Of a stretch of 64,000 bases of DNA, positions 62,532-64,000 are shown piece after piece. The translations under genes and the position numbers were made by a program. Position 1 is the first letter of the stretch. Each line of letters opens with the position of its first letter. Origin of the DNA: Kutzneria sp. CA-103260 (GTDB taxonomy: Bacteria; Actinomycetota; Actinomycetes; Mycobacteriales; Pseudonocardiaceae); the NCBI RefSeq assembly GCF_018263855.1, contig NZ_CP073318.1, positions 10,230,001 through 10,294,000 on the forward strand, read 5' to 3'. The notes beneath the pieces are model-generated. The model was not told where the DNA came from, searched no databases, and was given only the letters and a program-made list of their open reading frames with translations.

Positions 62532-62537
62532 TACCCT
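62532..62537 (+). promoter_or_regulatory. Leaderless promoter of the PhoU-like gene
   Basis: TACCCT ends 7 nt before GTG 62545; no ribosome binding site is seen. Confidence 0.5.
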
Positions 62538-62544
62538 CGGCCGG

Positions 62545-63153
62545 GTGGGCAAGGTCAAGCACCGTCGGCTCGACCAGTTGGCCGACCTGTGCCGCCAGGT
62601 CGGAGAGGCCATGCAACGCGCGAGCGTCGCGCTGTTGGACGCCGATCTGACGCTGGCCGAGAAAGTCATCACGGGTGACGCCGCGCTGGCCAGATCCCGG
62701 TCGGCGTGCGAGGAACAGCTGCTGGTCGCCACCGATCTGCGCGTGGTGCTCGCGGCCGTGCACGCGGTGGACACGTTGGAGCGCATGGGGGAGCTCGCGC
62801 TGCACATCGCCCGCGCGGCCCGTCGGCGGCATCCGGCGCACGTGCTGCCCGACGAGCTGCGTCTGCCGTTCGCGGACATGGGCCAGCTGGCGATCACCCT
62901 GGCCAACACCGCGGAGCAGGTGATCCGCACCGGCGACCCGGAGCTGGTCGGCTTCCTGGACGCCAGCGACGACGTGATGGACGACCTGCACCGCGCGGTG
63001 TTCGCCGCGGTCACCCGCGAGGACTGGCCGCACGGTGTCGCCGTGGCGGTGGACGCCACCGTGCTCAGCCAGAACTACGAGCGCTTCGCCGACCACGCGG
63101 TCTCGCTGGCCCGCCGCACGAGCGTCTTCGCCCGCGGCGAGCTCGCCGCCTGA
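62545..63153 (+). CDS. PhoU-like protein
   Basis: A 202-residue all-helical protein of the PhoU family, with two three-helix units: QLADLCRQVGEAMQRASVAL then DTLERMGELALHIARAARRR, and LPFADMGQLAITLANTAEQV then QNYERFADHAVSLARRTSVF. The ERMGE/H and ERFADHA segments match the PhoU metal-binding helix. It probably regulates phosphate transport; no pst or two-component genes are adjacent. GTG 62545 appears leaderless. Confidence 0.9.
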   Translation: MGKVKHRRLDQLADLCRQVGEAMQRASVALLDADLTLAEKVITGDAALARSRSACEEQLLVATDLRVVLAAVHAVDTLERMGELALHIARAARRRHPAHVLPDELRLPFADMGQLAITLANTAEQVIRTGDPELVGFLDASDDVMDDLHRAVFAAVTREDWPHGVAVAVDATVLSQNYERFADHAVSLARRTSVFARGELAA

Positions 63154-63169
63154 GCAGGTCGCTGCCTGC

Positions 63170-63655
63170 TCAGGTAGTCGGCTTGGGCGACGTCGTAGTC
63201 GAGGTTGGCGGCGTAGTGGTGGTTGTGGTGGTCGTCGTCGTGGTTGTGGTCGACGGCGGATCCGTGTGCGTCGGGATCGTCTCGGTGCCGGGGGGCGGGT
63301 TGCTGCCGCCCTGGTTCGGGGTGGTCGTGGTGGTGCTGGTCTTCGACGCGCTGGTGCTCGTCTTGGGCTTCGACGTGCTGCTGCTGCTCGACGCGCTGGA
63401 GCTGGTGTCGCCGCCGGTGGTCGAGCCGTCGGTGTCGGACGTCCCGGTCGACCCGCCGAACTGCTGCGACGCGGGATCCACGTTCTGGTGGGGGGACGAC
63501 TGGGCGGGCGCGCCCTGGCCGGCGGCCATGGCGGCCACCGAGGCGAACACGGTCGCCACCACGACCCCGGCCGCAGCCATCAGGACCTTGGTCGACTGCC
63601 GTGGTGCGCCGCTCCGCTTGGGCGGGCTCAGCAAAGCCCGCTCGGATGAGCTCAC
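63170..63655 (-). CDS. Membrane-anchored Ser/Thr-rich protein with poly-Thr tail
   Basis: A 161-residue protein: short cytosolic N-terminus (SSSERALLSPPKRSGAPRQ), one helix (STKVLMAAAGVVVATVFASV), then an extracellular Ser/Thr/Pro-rich tail with a run of about a dozen Thr before PPTSTTTSPKPTT. It is probably a glycosylated cell-wall spacer. GTG 63655 lies 5 nt after GGAGG. No function assigned. The poly-Thr codon run is prone to slippage. Confidence 0.75.
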   Translation of the reverse strand: MSSSERALLSPPKRSGAPRQSTKVLMAAAGVVVATVFASVAAMAAGQGAPAQSSPHQNVDPASQQFGGSTGTSDTDGSTTGGDTSSSASSSSSTSKPKTSTSASKTSTTTTTPNQGGSNPPPGTETIPTHTDPPSTTTTTTTTTTTTTPPTSTTTSPKPTT

Positions 63656-63834
63656 GCTGCCTCCTTCGTCGGCAGCGCGAGCACCGCTACTGTGTTCGAT
63701 CGCTCGCTCGCAAGCTCGCTCACGTGACCTCCTCGTTACCGCCCCGGCCAGAGAATACGGGTCGTGTCGGCCGTCGCGAAAAGCACTCAGTACGGGCGTC
63801 ACGCGATCCGGTGACGAAGCGGGAGTGCACGCGG

Positions 63835-64000
63835 CTACCTGCCGAAGTCCTGCACCCAGTACCACCCCTTGGTGGTCACGCCGATCCCGATCGTGGCGAA
63901 GCTGCAGTCCAGGATGTTGCGCCGGTGCCCGTCGGAGTGCATCCAGCCGTCCATCACCGCGTCCGCGCTGGTGTAGCCCTCGGCGATGTTCTCGCCGCCG
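63835..64000 (-). CDS. CAP-domain (SCP/PR1) secreted protein, C-terminal part
   Basis: The end of a gene that continues beyond the window; 55 residues are visible: GGENIAEGYTS, WMHSDGHRRNILDC, FATIGIGV, then YWVQDFGR and stop. These are hallmarks of the CAP superfamily (SCP/PR1/YkwD), which is usually exported and of uncertain catalytic role. It lies upstream of the Thr-rich protein on the same strand. Confidence 0.9.
   Translation of the reverse strand, partial: GGENIAEGYTSADAVMDGWMHSDGHRRNILDCSFATIGIGVTTKGWYWVQDFGR

Overview
The window is high-GC (about 70 percent G+C) actinobacterial chromosome. It has many GTG and TTG starts, 4-nt stop/start overlaps and apparently leaderless genes. The core gene order leuC-leuD-hup / mutT1-ppk1-cofC / gpsA / thiL / ung / DAK-type kinase / recG / pyc / rsmD-coaD / sepIVA / rpmF-rnc-mutM follows that of mycobacteria and relatives (family knowledge). 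Gene content such as the long HU tail, the SBF-type transporters and the palindromic intergenic repeats suggests a Pseudonocardiaceae-type actinomycete; that placement is inference. No rRNA, tRNA, CRISPR array, insertion sequence or prophage was seen.

Layout. 1-6625: end of leucine biosynthesis (leuC 3' end, leuD), nucleoid protein HU, then on the minus strand CofC (F420 pathway), a small protein, polyphosphate kinase with a histone-like N-terminal extension, and MutT1. 6678-10141: phospholipid genes plsC and gpsA, then a sulfur block with a PLP-dependent cystathionine lyase-like enzyme, a Cys-rich leader peptide and cysteine dioxygenase. 10131-12918: a 144-bp tandem duplication at the 3' end of a flavin-binding PPOX gene, its divergent MocR regulator, and a membrane protein. 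12995-16395: DUF3515, Lrp-like, thiL, gamma-carbonic-anhydrase-like and unknown genes. 16807-22130: a PEP-mutase/isocitrate-lyase-family enzyme coupled to an SBF transporter, ung, two membrane proteins with a shared amyloid-like N-terminal motif, DUF2277, and a second SBF transporter, followed by an array of hairpins. 22378-28610: rpmB, a FakA-like kinase, a Glu/Leu dehydrogenase, TetR and recG. 28645-36458: a Tat-exported glycoside-hydrolase-like protein, a hydrolase/TetR pair divergent from sthA, and an ABC sugar importer lacking its ATPase. 36607-43871: pyruvate carboxylase, an arginase-family enzyme behind a short upstream ORF, and an unfamiliar pair (a helical protein plus a membrane-anchored M16-like peptidase). 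43930-49029: rsmD, coaD, secreted RNase, SepIVA, YceD, rpmF, rnc, mutM. 49121-53013: PadR/HAAS, MarR and ATPase-LuxR regulators. 53307-61148: the complete kdpFABCDE potassium system with an extra 27-residue membrane peptide at its head. 61130-64000: a VapBC-type toxin-antitoxin pair, a PhoU-like protein, a Thr-rich anchored protein and the end of a CAP-domain protein.

Most of this is housekeeping. The most unusual points are the cysteine-responsive leader ahead of cysteine dioxygenase, the paired amyloid-motif membrane proteins, the M16-like/partner pair, the three 32-bp palindromic units between hup and mutT1, and several recurrent palindromes. All calls come from reading the sequence; no database search was run.
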